Source of the DNA: Rhyzopertha dominica
Lineage: Eukaryota > Arthropoda > Insecta > Coleoptera > Bostrichidae
Reading direction: 5' to 3'
Assembly (NCBI GenBank): GCA_025024175.1
Contig: QCXZ01000041.1
Location: 27,771,786-27,835,785, forward strand
Length of the DNA stretch: 64,000 bases
The notes beneath the pieces were generated by a model. The model saw nothing but the letters and a program-made list of their open reading frames with translations. It had not been told where the DNA came from and made no database searches. Positions 37,374 to 48,863 of this stretch are shown here, piece by piece. A program made the translations under genes and the position numbers. Within the stretch, counting starts at the first letter, position 1, and each line of letters opens with the position of its first letter.

Positions 37374-38950
37374 ATTATAATGTTTTTATTACATTCGTGC
37401 GCTAGTTGTAATTTACGCTTAATTTCTGCAAACATCTTTTGAAATCCTGCCACCCTACTATCCACACTATCAGATTCCACATTCATATAATTTTCATCAT
37501 GCATACTACCCGAACCAATATAATTTCTCCCAAAATTCACGAAAAACGGAGAATGACCCAATACTTCATGCCTCGAAGTTCTAATAGCACAAGCAATGGC
37601 GGCTAAATTTTCATCCCAAGTTTTGTGATTCCTGCTTATGTAAGAAGAAATCATGGTTTTAACAGTGCGATTGGTTCTTTCAGTAGGGTTGGCTCTAGGA
37701 TAGTAATTCGCGTTGTAGAGAATTTTGGTCTGATATTTGTCACACATTTTCTTAAATACCGTACTTTTCATTTGAACGCCATTATCACAAATTAATGTTT
37801 TTGGAACACCATAAACAAGGAATAAGTCGTTTTCAACATGTCGAGCCAATATCTTAGCAGTAGCAGTGCGAACAGGGAAAATAAGAACATACTTGGAAAA
37901 ATAGTCAGTCACCACAATAGCAAAACGATATCCTCGTGGGGAACGAGGAAATGGGCCTATAAAATCAAGACTAACCGTCTCCCAAGGATGATCAACCCTA
38001 GGTCTTTCACCCATCTGACCGGCAGGAAGTTTCTGCTCTACTTTATGCTGTGCACAAACAATACAATTTCTAATATAACGAGCAACATCCGACAACATTT
38101 TTGGCCAATAATACAGCTCATGCAATTTCCAATAAGTTTTACTAACACCCAAATGACCAGATGTGACGCTATCATGACAACCCAAAAGCAAAGACTTCCT
38201 TTTATTCTTAGGAACAACAATTTTCCACTCACAATTACCACCACGTAGTTCTGGAATTTTACACTTCACAAACTTAAACAATCTGCCGTCTTCAACACGC
38301 CAAGCGGGATATCGATCAGGTCTTTCCGAAACAAGTTGCAACATTTTGCGATACCATTTATCATCAACTTCACCCATATCCGAAGCTGCTACCGAATCTA
38401 CTACAGGAACAGAACGCGACAGAAAATCTGGCACCACATGGTCCTTCCCCTTTCGATGAACTATAACAAAATCAAAACCCTGCATTCTGACAGTCCAGCG
38501 AGCCAATCGGCCCGTAGGATTTTTCAGACGATCCAACCAAAGCAATGAATGATGGTCAGTAACTACCGTGAACTTGATACCATCCAAGTAGGGACGAAGT
38601 TTTTCCATTGCCCAAATTACAGCTAAACATTCGCGTTCGGTTGTAGTATACGCCCTCTCCTGACGAGTTAGAGATCTCGAAAGAAATGCAATAACCTTCT
38701 CACCATCGTCAAATTCCTGTGTTAGAACGGCTCCAATACCAAATGCCGAAGCATCAGTTTGCAAGGTGAAGGGTCTACTAAAATCAGGACAAGTTAGTAT
38801 CGGTGCACTAACTAAATGCTGTTTAATAGCATTAAAAGCATGTTCACATTCCGGTGTAAAGTTGAATTTTCTATTTTTCTTTGTAAGGTCACAAAGAGGA
38901 GCAACAATAGTGGCAAAATTCGGAACAAATCTTCTGTACCAACTAGCCAT
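37370..38950 (-). pseudogene. gypsy RNase H and integrase, unit A
   Basis: A 526-codon uninterrupted frame. Near the start is the end of the RT thumb (WYRRFVPNFA). The RNase H region has TDASAFGIGAVL, TTERECLAVIWA and VTDHHSLLWL with the acidic residues. The integrase has the HHCC zinc finger (HDSVTSGHLG ... CIVCAQHK), then the DDE core (SLDFIGPF, ICDNGVQ, ANPTERTNR). The catalytic Asp, Asp and Glu are all visible. The polyprotein is nevertheless not continuous with gag-protease-RT, and the integrase end is in another phase. In life it would copy RNA to DNA, degrade the RNA strand and insert the DNA. Confidence 0.9.
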
Positions 38951-39661
38951 ACCGAACGAACCTCTCTCACATTTCTAGGTACCGGTACATTCAAAATGGC
39001 TTCCACCTTTTTAGGATCCACATGAAGGCCATTCTTATCGACAACATAACCAAGATAAGCAATTTCCGAACGGCAAAAATGACATTTTTCCCTATTCAAG
39101 GTAAAACCCGCATTAATCAAGCGATCAAAGACTTTACGCAACAATTCCAAATGAGTTTCAAAGTCACTTGAAATGAGAACAATGTCATCCAGATAAACAA
39201 AACAAGATCTTCAAGATCAGCACCCAAAACCCTATCAATGAGCCTCTGAAATGTAGCAGGAGCATTAGTAAGTCCATAAGGCATTCGCTTGAATGATATA
39301 AGCCCATACCAGGTACAGTAAACGCTGTCTTCTCACGAGAACTCTCCGCAATAGGCACCTGCCAGTAGGCACTCCTAACATCAAGTGAAGTCAGATAACG
39401 TGCACCTCTCAAACGATCTAGAACTGAAGAAATATATGGCAGTGGGTAAGCATCACGCTTGGTGACAGCATTAAGTTTTCGAAAATCAACACAGAAGCGT
39501 TGCGTACCATCTTTCTTGGGAACTAAGATCACGGGAGAAGACCAAGGACTCATAGAAGGTTCAATCACATCATCTGCCAACATCTTCCTCACTTCGCACT
39601 CCAATAACTGTTGTTTGACAGGAGATACAGGATAATATCGCTGCTTGATGGGTTTTTGCAT
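38812..39661 (-). pseudogene. gypsy reverse transcriptase, unit A, broken
   Basis: The N-terminal part at 39185-39661 has VKQQLLECEVRKMLADDVIE, SSPVILVPKKDGT, VDFRKLNAVT and LTSLDVRSAYWQVPI with the first catalytic Asp. The frame then breaks near 39290 and again near 39210, just where the YLDD block should lie. It resumes at 39150 in the LINAGFTLNREKCHF region. Unit B reads through this part in one frame. Confidence 0.85.
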
Positions 39662-39849
39662 CAGTCAGTATCTCGTGCTGTACAAGGTTAGTAACACCCA
39701 AGGAGTCTCCCATACGCTTAAACTGTTCAATTAAGAAATTTTCCCAAAAGTCAATTGATGCTCAAACACTAAGGTCCCTAACATCACTTATACCACAAAT
39801 CTGAGGGGCAACACAATCACTACCAAAATGCCATTCATTCCTACGCAAA

Positions 39850-40572
39850 TCAGGAACAATAGCCATTTCCCGAAAAAAATCCACACCCAAAATCAGTTGA
39901 TGCGGCAATGAAGGGACACAACAAGCAACTCCACCAATTTGACTCTCCCATAAGCGATACAGGTACCATAAGAGTTCCAAGAGCCTGACAATGTTCACCA
40001 TTGGCAACCGTACACGAAGTATTACTAAGTTTTAACTGCAACCCTAACTTCTGCAAAATATTCCACCCAGGTCCACCCACAATTGTACTACTAGCACCAG
40101 AATCTAAAAGGCCTAACAATCGACAACCAAAAATATCTATTTCCAAATATGGCCTATGATCATTTTCTGCATGCTGCAATATATAATCCAATAAAATTTT
40201 AGAACTACAAGGAACCGAACTTTTACAATTATCTGAGGTGGCAGGTCGGTCCTTCAGCACCTCTGTTGGCAAGTTTTCCGAACTACGATTACATTGCGGG
40301 CAAGTTCGTACAGTTACTCCAGGCTTTTGACATCTATAACAATGTTTATTGAGAGGCGAACGACACTCACGAGCAAGGTGACCTAATTGTTTACAATTAA
40401 AGCAAGTTACATTAGCATTGGAAGAACGCGGTGCTTCTACAACTACTTCATTAATTGGAACCTTAGGTATAAACGAGGCACAAGCCAATTCAGGTTCAAC
40501 CGCAGCTACATTCGGTCTTCGTATAGGTGGTTGGTAACTCTCAGCGCGATACTTTTTGACTTCTAATTGCAA
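39850..40572 (-). pseudogene. gypsy nucleocapsid and protease, unit A
   Basis: One frame carries the zinc knuckle CFNCKQLGHLAREC (CX2CX4HX4C), a second imperfect knuckle CYRCQKPGVTVRTC with Val instead of His, and the aspartic protease motif LLDSGASSTIVG. Gag and protease are fused here without a break, while unit B has a frame change between them. The frame shifts near 39950, and the protease C-terminus continues at 39762-40007. Confidence 0.85.
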
Positions 40573-40591
40573 ACATTCCCTCTCTAATTGT

Positions 40592-41594
40592 TCAAGAGAC
40601 TACTACAGGCAGGTTCATAACATAAAATGGTGCCAAGTTTTTCAATATGATATCCAACTGGACATCAGCTTGAATATTTGCCATATCGGGCGAACAAGGT
40701 GGACATCGAAGCTAAATATTCAACAATAGATTCTCGTTTGGGCCTTGTACTCGACTCAAATCTCTTGGAATAATCGAGCATGATAATCAGGGGGCAAATA
40801 GTGCCGCAACAACAATTCAGACAGATCCTTCCAACACGTACAACGATTAGCAACAGAACGATACCAAATCAAGGCTTTCCCTTCAAATAAATCAATGGCC
40901 GATGCAAACAATTCTTCCACTGATAATCCACGTGCAACACGCAGTTCCTCCACCCTTTCCAAGAAATGATTAACAGAATTTTCTTAAGGTCACCTGAAAA
41001 TTTCAAATTCCATTTGTAAACTGGTTGAGATTGATGACCACTCCTATGCTGTACCACTGAAGTCTCCTCTACAGGTTCTTCATTATCATCAGAGTCCTCC
41101 GCAACACTACCTAAGCGAGTACTATGTGCATGCAGTGAAACACTCAAGTCAGGTTCATTCTTCAAACGAGTTGAACGCTCTAAAGAATCCATCAAGGTCG
41201 TAATTTTTGCTAACCATTGACTTCGAGCTTTTAATACTTCTGCAGTGGCATTTTTTACAGGGAATCTATTAACTCGACCTAAAAGATGGGCTATTCGAGC
41301 ACTCAACCGTTTGTAACCACTATCAGTTTTACCAGAGAAATTTCTTATTTCTTCCTCAACAGGCACACAACAACTCTGCACACCCTCAACCTCAGTTTGC
41401 AAATTAAAAGTATAAGGGGGATAAGTAATGGAAGATCGATCTATGTTCTCCATCCTTAACAAGGAACGCAAACAACCACGCATGCCCTGTACAGTCATAT
41501 CAGTAGGGTCAGCACCACGATAAAGAAGTTCATACTGCAATTCCTCCTTACGCAAATATTCAGGAACAATCTTACACTCCATAATGAATGACAA
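40592..41594 (-). pseudogene. gypsy gag, unit A, frameshifted
   Basis: Starts at 41594 (MSFIMECKIV) and is collinear with the 334-codon gag frame of unit B. It breaks near 40985 and again near 40770 and 40690 through small indels. A stop at 40592-40594 precedes the phase in which the zinc-knuckle part is read. The central part (FEGKALIWYRS, RHYLPPDYHARLFQEI) is typical retrotransposon capsid. Confidence 0.8.
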
Positions 41595-41810
41595 GGCAAA
41601 TCAAAAATATATCCAAAAGTGCAAGACCAAACAATTTCAAAGTCAATAAAAAAAAATTCAAGGCAATAATAGAACAACGTGACCTATAAGCAATATGTTA
41701 ACAAAGCAATTCCAAAAAAATAGCATATAGCAAAGAAAAATGTCAATTGGAAGCTTGGAGAAGAGAGAAAAAAAATAGACAATAGCGATCACGAAAATAT
41801 GAAAACAAGG

Positions 41811-41828
41811 CCCCACGTTGGGGCGCCA
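41811..41828 (-). promoter_or_regulatory. primer binding site, tRNA-Lys, unit A
   Basis: The plus strand reads CCCCACGTTGGGGCGCCA just inside the middle LTR. It matches the 3' end of tRNA-Lys(CUU) apart from one extra G. Unit B has the exact match at 48844-48860. Confidence 0.8.
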
Positions 41829-41831
41829 ATT

Positions 41832-42985
41832 TGCGACGCCGTTTTTTCTACCAAACGATGTTACTAACCTATGGTGTCAACCCAGATGTTCCAATGTAGT
41901 CCGCGTCCCGCCGCTGCAGTCGGAGAGTAGGGGGGTTCCAATATTTTTAACGATAACTATAGGCGCCACAAAATTTTACAATTCCACAGCGGACTACTCA
42001 GACGACGAAAATTTTGAAAAGCTACGATGGAAATCAAACACCAAAGCTCGGGTAGAAGCGTAGTTTAATTAACGAAAACTATGAGAGGTACAAGTAATGA
42101 TAAAGAAAGAATAAAGTTTGAACCTCAATTAGTTACTTAAGATAGATCGAACTTAAACGACTAATATAGAGAATTTCGAACATATAACCAAAATGACACT
42201 TAACAATCAAAATTAACCCTTCCCAATGAGCACCACAACTATGTGCCCGGTCACCGAGTACCAGTAAATAACTAGAAAATCTGTGAATCGCCCCTGTTAA
42301 TTTCCGCACTGGCCAGCGCTTCGCATTAACGAGTGACGCAAACAAAAACGAACGACGAACGAAAAATCGTCACAAACGATCGAACAATATCGGTGATACC
42401 CGCGAGCAATAGCCCTGTGGCGTTACAGATAATTTAAAATAATAAATGGAATCGAACTGAAGGTTCTATTGTGAAAGAAGGGTGATGGGACAAGCTATAT
42501 ACTCAAATTCACTAGCTGAAGGCTCCTACGGCAATGTATATATGAGCTGAAGGCTCGCACAAGTTAAACAAAACAAATACAAGAGCTGACGGCTCATACA
42601 AGTTATTCAAACAATTACAAGAGCGGAGGGCTCATACAACAAGTTTTTCCGTTGACGGACAGCTTAAATAACCTCAATGTTTACAACGGTTCAAGCAATC
42701 ACCACCGAGATGGAATCTACACCGCGGATTCTGCGCTCCGACTTAAGGGTCAACGACCTCCTACTTAAAATTTAAGCTTATCTGCGCTCTCCTGCTGGTT
42801 GGGGTCCCACATGTACGGTCNNNNNNNNNNNNNNNNNNNNNNNNNNNNNNNNNNNNNNNNNNNNNNNNNNNNNNNNNNNNNNNNNNNNNNNNNNNNNNNN
42901 NNNNNNNNNNNNNNNNNNNNTTCACTGTGTACAACGAGAAGCCTACGCGCCAGGCGTGAGCGACTGACAAAATATGAATGTTACA
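41832..42985 (-). repeat. gypsy middle LTR, contains 100-N assembly gap
   Basis: Same ends as the outer LTRs, but with N at 42821-42920 and about 690 bp fewer determined bases. It differs from the outer LTRs by many small indels. It serves as 5' LTR of unit A and 3' LTR of unit B. Confidence 0.85.
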
Positions 42986-44160
42986 ATCCCCTTCACCTAG
43001 AAAGAGGTAAATTTCCTCAAATTTACCGAGCGAGTAAGCTTACGAGCTATCAAACCCCATTAGTGTCAACAATTCAAAGATAAAACCTTGCCAACCAACA
43101 TTCAACATGAGCAATTTCCAATAAACAACAAGGTGGAAAGGAAGGCGATTCAAAGAGAAAAAAGGTTCAAAACACAACGGTAGACGTCCAAGGCAATTCT
43201 TCAATATTACGGGAATTCACCGCAGTAATCTCGCTGTCACAATTCCGCATCAAGCGACTATATTCAAGCAACAAATCAAATCAATAAGCCAGAATATTAT
43301 AAATGTGAGGGCAGGAAAGGTACTACAAATAACCATCAATCATTGCCACCCACAAAAACAGCGAAGAAACTACTAGCGAATAACCACGCCAAGCAACAAG
43401 AATTACTCAACACAGTCAAAGCTATCTAGGCAAGATTATAAGTCTAGAGTACAATATCGACGTTATACCGAGTGCAAACACAAAAACAGTCACAAAAGGT
43501 GGTATTCGAGANCCAANAAATTAAGGTCTCGCCGAGGTGGAAAGCGAGAGCCGATATACAAGATCTCAAATAAGGTTCAACNAAGGTCTCGCCGGTGTTA
43601 TGTACGANAGCCAACATACTAGGTCTCGCCAAGGTGGTAAGCGAGAGCCAACACACTAGGTCTCGCCGAGGTGGTAAGCGAGAGCCGTGGCCCCAACCAA
43701 CGCCACGAGCGGTAGCGCGCTTCCAATATACAACTAACGCTCCCCCCCAAAAAAATATACGAAGTACATATGCAAATCTTAAAGGAAACAATCGAATCAG
43801 AAATACGAGCTTATTCTCCTCATCCACACGCAGGGAAAACACCAACAAATTTCGCTGTAGTAAATCCGCCAAAGGCGACAATGTCCAAGCCATCAATCAA
43901 CCAAATCAACAATCACAACTAGGCAAGGGCAACCAATAGGGTTGTGACCATCAAATCCACAAATGTGTAAGTTCACAACTCAAAAAAAATGACCACACCC
44001 ATACAGCGACAAAGCAATCACAACAATTTCCCTACAGTAACCAAGAGGAAACGGCTCGCAATTCTTCAAGTCACCAATAGTGCACACTGCGACAATACAG
44101 CAGACAAGAGAAAATCAATATACGTAAAGGAAGCAAAATCAGAACCGAGATGTGAACTAG
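42986..44160 (-). other. gypsy unit B 3' untranslated region
   Basis: Corresponds to 35956-37133 of unit A, with scattered single N bases and indels. It includes the dyad repeat block at about 43524-43687. The polypurine tract has four G instead of six. Confidence 0.65.
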
Positions 44161-45257
44161 TCCGAGGGTTCATCCCTCGTATACGGTTTTAGATCTTGTA
44201 CGTGGCCAGGTTACCTACGCTATGTTCGTTTGCATCAAACCAATTCATAAGTCAAATATCCAGTTTTCCTACGTATGCGGAACGGTCCTATATACTTCGG
44301 TGCTAATTTCGCCGAGAATTGTCTCGCCATATCAGAAACAACCTTATTCCGTTTCCAAACTAATTGTCCCACATCATACTGAACCATACGGCGTCTCAAA
44401 TTATAATGTTTTTATTACATTCGTGCGCTAGTTGTAATTTACGCTTAATTTCTGCAACATCTTTTGAAATCCTGCCACCCTACTATCCACACTATCAGAT
44501 TCCACATTCATTATAATTTTCATCATGCATACTACCCGAACCAATATAATTTCTCCCAAAATTCACGAAAAACGGAGAATGACCCAATACTTCATGCCTC
44601 GAAGTTCTAATAGCACAAGCAATGGCGGCTAAATTTTCATCCCAAATTTTGTGATTCCTGCTTATGTAAGAAGAAATCATGGTTTTAACAGTGCGATTGG
44701 TTCTTTCAGTAGGGTTGGCTCTAGGATAGTAATTCGCGGTTGTAGAGAATTTTGGTCTGATATTTGTCACACATTTTCTTAAATACCGTACTTTTCATTT
44801 GAACGCCATTATCACAAATTAATGTTTTTGGAACACCATAAACAAGGAATAAGTCGTTTTCAACATGTCGAGCCAATATCTTAGCAGTAGCAGTGCGAAC
44901 AGGGAAAATAAGAAACATACTTGGAAAAATAGTCAGTCACCACAATAGCAAAACGATATCCTCGTGGGGAACGAGGAAATGGGCCTATAAAATCAAGACT
45001 AACCGTCTCCAAGGATGATCAACCCTAGGTCTTTCACCCATCTGACCGGCAGGAAGTTTCTGCTCTACTTTATGCTGTGCACAAACAATACAATTTCTAA
45101 TATAACGAGCAACATCCGACAACATTTTTGGCCAATAATACAGCTCATGCAATTTCCAATAAGTTTTACTAACACCCCAAATGACCAGATGTGACGCTAT
45201 CATGACAACCCAAAAGCAAAGACTTCCTTTTATTCTTAGGGAACAACAATTTTCCAC
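44161..45257 (-). pseudogene. gypsy integrase, unit B, broken
   Basis: Fragments in several phases cover the zinc finger (44985-45257), core (44721-44918 and 44495-44770) and GPY/F end (about 44161-44400). The breaks are single-base insertions or losses, mostly in homopolymers, relative to unit A. DDE residues are visible in the fragments. Confidence 0.8.
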
Positions 45258-45502
45258 TCACAATTACCACCACGTAGTTCTGGAATTTTACACTTCACAA
45301 ACTTAAACAATCTGCCGTCTTCAACACGCCAAGCGGGATATCGATCAGGTCTTTCCGAAACAAGTTGCAACATTTTGCCGATACCATTTATCATCAACTT
45401 CACCCATATCCGAAGCTGCTACCCGAATCTACTACAGGAACAGAACGCGACAGAAAATCTGGCACCACATGGTCCTTCCCCTTTCGATGAACTATAACAA
45501 AA

Positions 45503-45979
45503 TCAAACCTGCATTCTGACAGTCCAGCGAGCCAATCGGCCCGTAGGATTTTTCAGACGATCCAACCAAAGCAATGAATGATGGTCAGTAACTACCGTGA
45601 ACTTGATACCATCCAAGTAGGGACGAAGTTTTTCCATTGCCCAAATTACAGCTAAACATTCGCGTTCGGTTGTAGTATACGCCCTCTCCTGACGAGTTAG
45701 AGATCTCGAAAGAAATGCAATAACCTTCTCACCATCGTCAAATTCCTGTGTTAGAACGGCTCCAATACCAAATGCCGAAGCATCAGTTTGCAAGGTGAAG
45801 GGTCTACTAAAATCAGGACAAGTTAGTATCGGTGCACTAACTAAATGCTGTTTAATAGCATTAAAAGCATGTTCACATTCCGGTGTAAAGTTGAATTTTC
45901 TATTTTTCTTTGTAAGGTCACAAAGAGGAGCAACAATAGTGGCAAAATTCGGAACAAATCTTCTGTACCAACTAGCCAT
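45503..45979 (-). pseudogene. gypsy RNase H, unit B
   Basis: 158 codons identical by eye to the start of the unit A RNase H frame (TDASAFGIGAVL, TTERECLAVIWA, VTDHHSLLWL). It ends by a phase change after RMQV, where unit A continues into the integrase. Confidence 0.85.
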
Positions 45980-46020
45980 ACCGAACGAACCTCTCTCACA
46001 TTTCTAGGTAACCGGTACAT

Positions 46021-47040
46021 TCAAAATGGCTTCCACCTTTTTAGGATCCACATGAAGGCCATTCTTATCGACAACATAACCAAGATAAGCCAATTTCCGA
46101 ACGGCCAAAAATGACATTTTTCCCTATTCAAGGTAAAACCCGCATTAATCAAGCGATCAAAGACTTTACGCAACAATTCCAAATGAGTTTCAAAGTCACT
46201 TGAAATGAGAACAATGTCATCCAGATAAACAAAACAAGATCCTTCAAGANCAGCACCCAAAACCCTANCAATGAGCCTCTGAAATGTAGCAGGAGCATTA
46301 GTAAGTCCATAAGGCATTCGCTTGAATTGATATAAGCCCATACCAGGTACAGTAAACGCTGTCTTCTCACGAGAACTCTCCGCAATAGGCACCTGCCAGT
46401 AGGCACTCCTAACATCAAGTGAAGTCAGATAACGTGCACCTCTCAAACGATCTAGAACTGAAGAAATATATGGCAGTGGGTAAGCATCACGCTTGGTGAC
46501 AGCATTAAGTTTTCGAAAATCAACACAGAAGCGTTGCGTACCATCTTTCTTGGGAACTAAGATCACGGGAGAAGACCAAGGACTCATAGAAGGTTCAATC
46601 ACATCATCTGCCAACATCTTCCTCACTTCGCACTCCAATAACTGTTGTTTGACAGGAGATACAGGATAATATCGCTGCTTGATGGGTTTTGCATCAGTCA
46701 GTATCTCGTGCTGTACAAGGTTAGTAACACCCAAGGAGTCTCCCATACGCTTAAACTGTTCATTAAGAAATTTTCCCAAAGTCAATTGCTGCTCAACACT
46801 AAGGTCCCTAACATCACTTATACCACAAATCTGAGGGGCAACACAATCACTACCAAAATGCCATTCATTCCTACGCAAATCAGGAACAATAGCCATTTCC
46901 CGAAAAAAATCCACACCCAAAATCAGTTGATGCGGCAATGAAGGGACGGACAACAAGCAACTCCACCAATTTGACTCTCCCCATAAGCGATACAGGTACC
47001 ATAAGAGTTCCAAGAGCCTGACAATGTTCACCATTGGCAA
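46021..47040 (-). pseudogene. gypsy protease end and reverse transcriptase, unit B
   Basis: A 339-codon frame from the protease C-terminus through the RT. RT blocks: SSPVILVPKKDGT, VDFRKLNAVT, LDVRSAYWQVPI, MPYGLTNAPATFQRL, FVYLDDIVLIS. The YLDD active site is present. Two ambiguous bases at 46250 and 46268 lie in the fingers/palm. The frame fails near 46090, where unit A reads on toward the thumb. Confidence 0.85.
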
Positions 47041-47293
47041 CCGTACACGAAGTATTACTAAGTTTTAACTGCAACCCTAACTTCTGCAAAATATTCCACC
47101 CAGGTCCACCCACAATTGTACTACTAGCACCAGAATCTAAAAGGCCTAACAATCGACAACCAAAAATATCTATTTCCAAATATGGCCTATGATCATTTTC
47201 TGCATGCTGCAATATATAATCCAATAAAATTTTAGAACTACAAGGGACCGAACTTTTACAATTATCTGAGGTGGCAGGTCGGTCCTTCAGCAC
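46880..47293 (-). pseudogene. gypsy protease, unit B
   Basis: Contains LLDSGASSTIVG, the active-site loop of retroelement aspartic proteases. It is out of phase with both the nucleocapsid frame (47287-47604) and the RT frame. Confidence 0.8.
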
Positions 47294-47604
47294 CTCTGTT
47301 GGCAGTTTTCCGAACTACGATTACATTGCGGACAAGTTCGTACAGTTACTCCAGGCTTTTGACATCTATAACAATGTTTATTGAGAGGCGAACGACACTC
47401 ACGAGCAAGGTGACCTAATTGTTTACAATTAAAACAAGTTACATTAGCATTGGAAGAACGCGGTGCTTCTACAACTACTTCATTAATTGGAACCTTAGGT
47501 ATAAACGAGGCACAAGCCAATTCAGGTTCAACCGCAGCTACATTCGGTCTTCGTATAGGTGGTTGGTAACTCTCAGCGCGATACTTTTTGACTTCTAATT
47601 GCAA
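47287..47604 (-). pseudogene. gypsy nucleocapsid, unit B
   Basis: Carries both knuckles seen in unit A (CFNCKQLGHLAREC and CYRCQKPGVTVRTC). The frame ends early through a one-base loss near 47303 relative to unit A. Confidence 0.8.
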
Positions 47605-47623
47605 ACATTCCCTCTCTAATTGT

Positions 47624-48628
47624 TCAAGAGACTACTACAGGCAGGTTCATAACATAAAATGGTGCCAAGTTTTTCAATATGATATCCAACTGGACATCAG
47701 CTTGAATTTTGCCATATCGGGCGAACAAGGTGGACATCGAAGCTAAATATTCAACAATAGGCTCGTTTGGGCCTTGTACTCGACTCAAAATCTCTTGGAA
47801 TAATCGAGCATGATAGTCAGGGGGCAAATAGTGCCGCAACAACAATTCAGACAGATCCTTCCAACACGTACAACGATTAGCAACAGAACGATACCAAATC
47901 AAGGCTTTCCCTTCAAATAAATCAATGGCCGATGCAAACAATTCTTCCACTGATAATCCACGTGCAACACGCAGTTCCTCCACCCTTTCCAGGAAATGAT
48001 TAACAGAAATTTTCTTAACGTCACCTGAAAATTTCAAATTCCATTTGTAAACTGGTTGAGATTGCTGACCACTCCTATGCTGTACCACTGAAGTCTCCTC
48101 TACAGGTTCTTCATTATCATCAGAGTCCTCCGCAACACTACCTAAGCGAGTACTATGTGCATGCAGTGAAACACTCAAGTCAGGTTCATTCTTCAAACGA
48201 GTTGAACGCTCTAAAGAATCCATCAAGGTCGTAATTTTTGCTAACCATTGACTTCGAGCTTTTAATACTTCTGCAGTGGTATTTTTTACAGGGAATCTAT
48301 TAACTCGACGTAAAAGATGGGCTATTCGAGCACTCAACCGTTTGTAACCACTATCAGTCTTATTACCAGAGAAATTTCTTATTTCTTCCTCAACAGGCAC
48401 ACAACAACTCTGCACACCCTCAACCTCAGTTTGCAAATTAAAAGTATAAGGGGGATAAGTAATGGAAGATCGATCTATGTTCTCCATCCTTAACAAGGAA
48501 CGCAAACAACCACGCATGCCCTGTACAGTCATATCAGTAGGGTCAGCACCACGATAAAGAAGTTCATACTGCAATTCCTCCTTACGCAAATATTCAGGAA
48601 CAATCTTACACTCCATAATGAATGACAA
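47624..48628 (-). CDS. gag: gypsy gag (matrix/capsid part), unit B
   Basis: An uninterrupted 334-codon frame starting MSFIMECKIV, 216 nt inside the primer site. The N-terminal third is charged. An acidic linker (EDSDDNEEP) lies near residues 160-190. The capsid-like part (FLERVEELRVARG, FEGKALIWYRS, RHYLPPDYHARLFQEILSRV, EYLASMSTLFARYG) resembles retrotransposon gag domains. It stops at 47624-47626, and the zinc-knuckle region follows in the +1 phase. The break is identical in unit A. It is the best-preserved gag here but lacks its nucleocapsid in frame. Confidence 0.8.
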   Translation of the reverse strand: MSFIMECKIVPEYLRKEELQYELLYRGADPTDMTVQGMRGCLRSLLRMENIDRSSITYPPYTFNLQTEVEGVQSCCVPVEEEIRNFSGNKTDSGYKRLSARIAHLLRRVNRFPVKNTTAEVLKARSQWLAKITTLMDSLERSTRLKNEPDLSVSLHAHSTRLGSVAEDSDDNEEPVEETSVVQHRSGQQSQPVYKWNLKFSGDVKKISVNHFLERVEELRVARGLSVEELFASAIDLFEGKALIWYRSVANRCTCWKDLSELLLRHYLPPDYHARLFQEILSRVQGPNEPIVEYLASMSTLFARYGKIQADVQLDIILKNLAPFYVMNLPVVVS

Positions 48629-48843
48629 GGCAAATCAAAAATATCCAAAAGTGCAAGACCAACAATTTCAAAGTCAATAAAAAAAAATTCAAGGCAATAA
48701 TAGAACAACGTGACCTATAAGCAATATGTTAACAAAGCAATTCCAAAAAAAAATAGCATATAGCAAAGAAAAATGTCAGTTGGAAGCTTGGAGAAGAGAG
48801 AAAAAAAATAGACAATAGCGATCACGACAATATGAAAACAAGG

Positions 48844-48860
48844 CCCCACGTTGGGCGCCA
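48844..48860 (-). promoter_or_regulatory. primer binding site, tRNA-Lys, unit B
   Basis: The plus strand CCCCACGTTGGGCGCCA equals the 3' end of metazoan tRNA-Lys(CUU) including CCA. It lies 3 nt from the LTR. This primer is known from several gypsy-group elements. Confidence 0.9.
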
Positions 48861-48863
48861 ATT

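Noticed and set aside
37838..38248. 136-codon plus-strand frame inside the gypsy integrase
   Set aside because: Antisense shadow of the integrase frame. No motif of its own.
42761..43083. Open frames across 42761-43083
   Set aside because: They run through the 100-N gap and have no sequence support.
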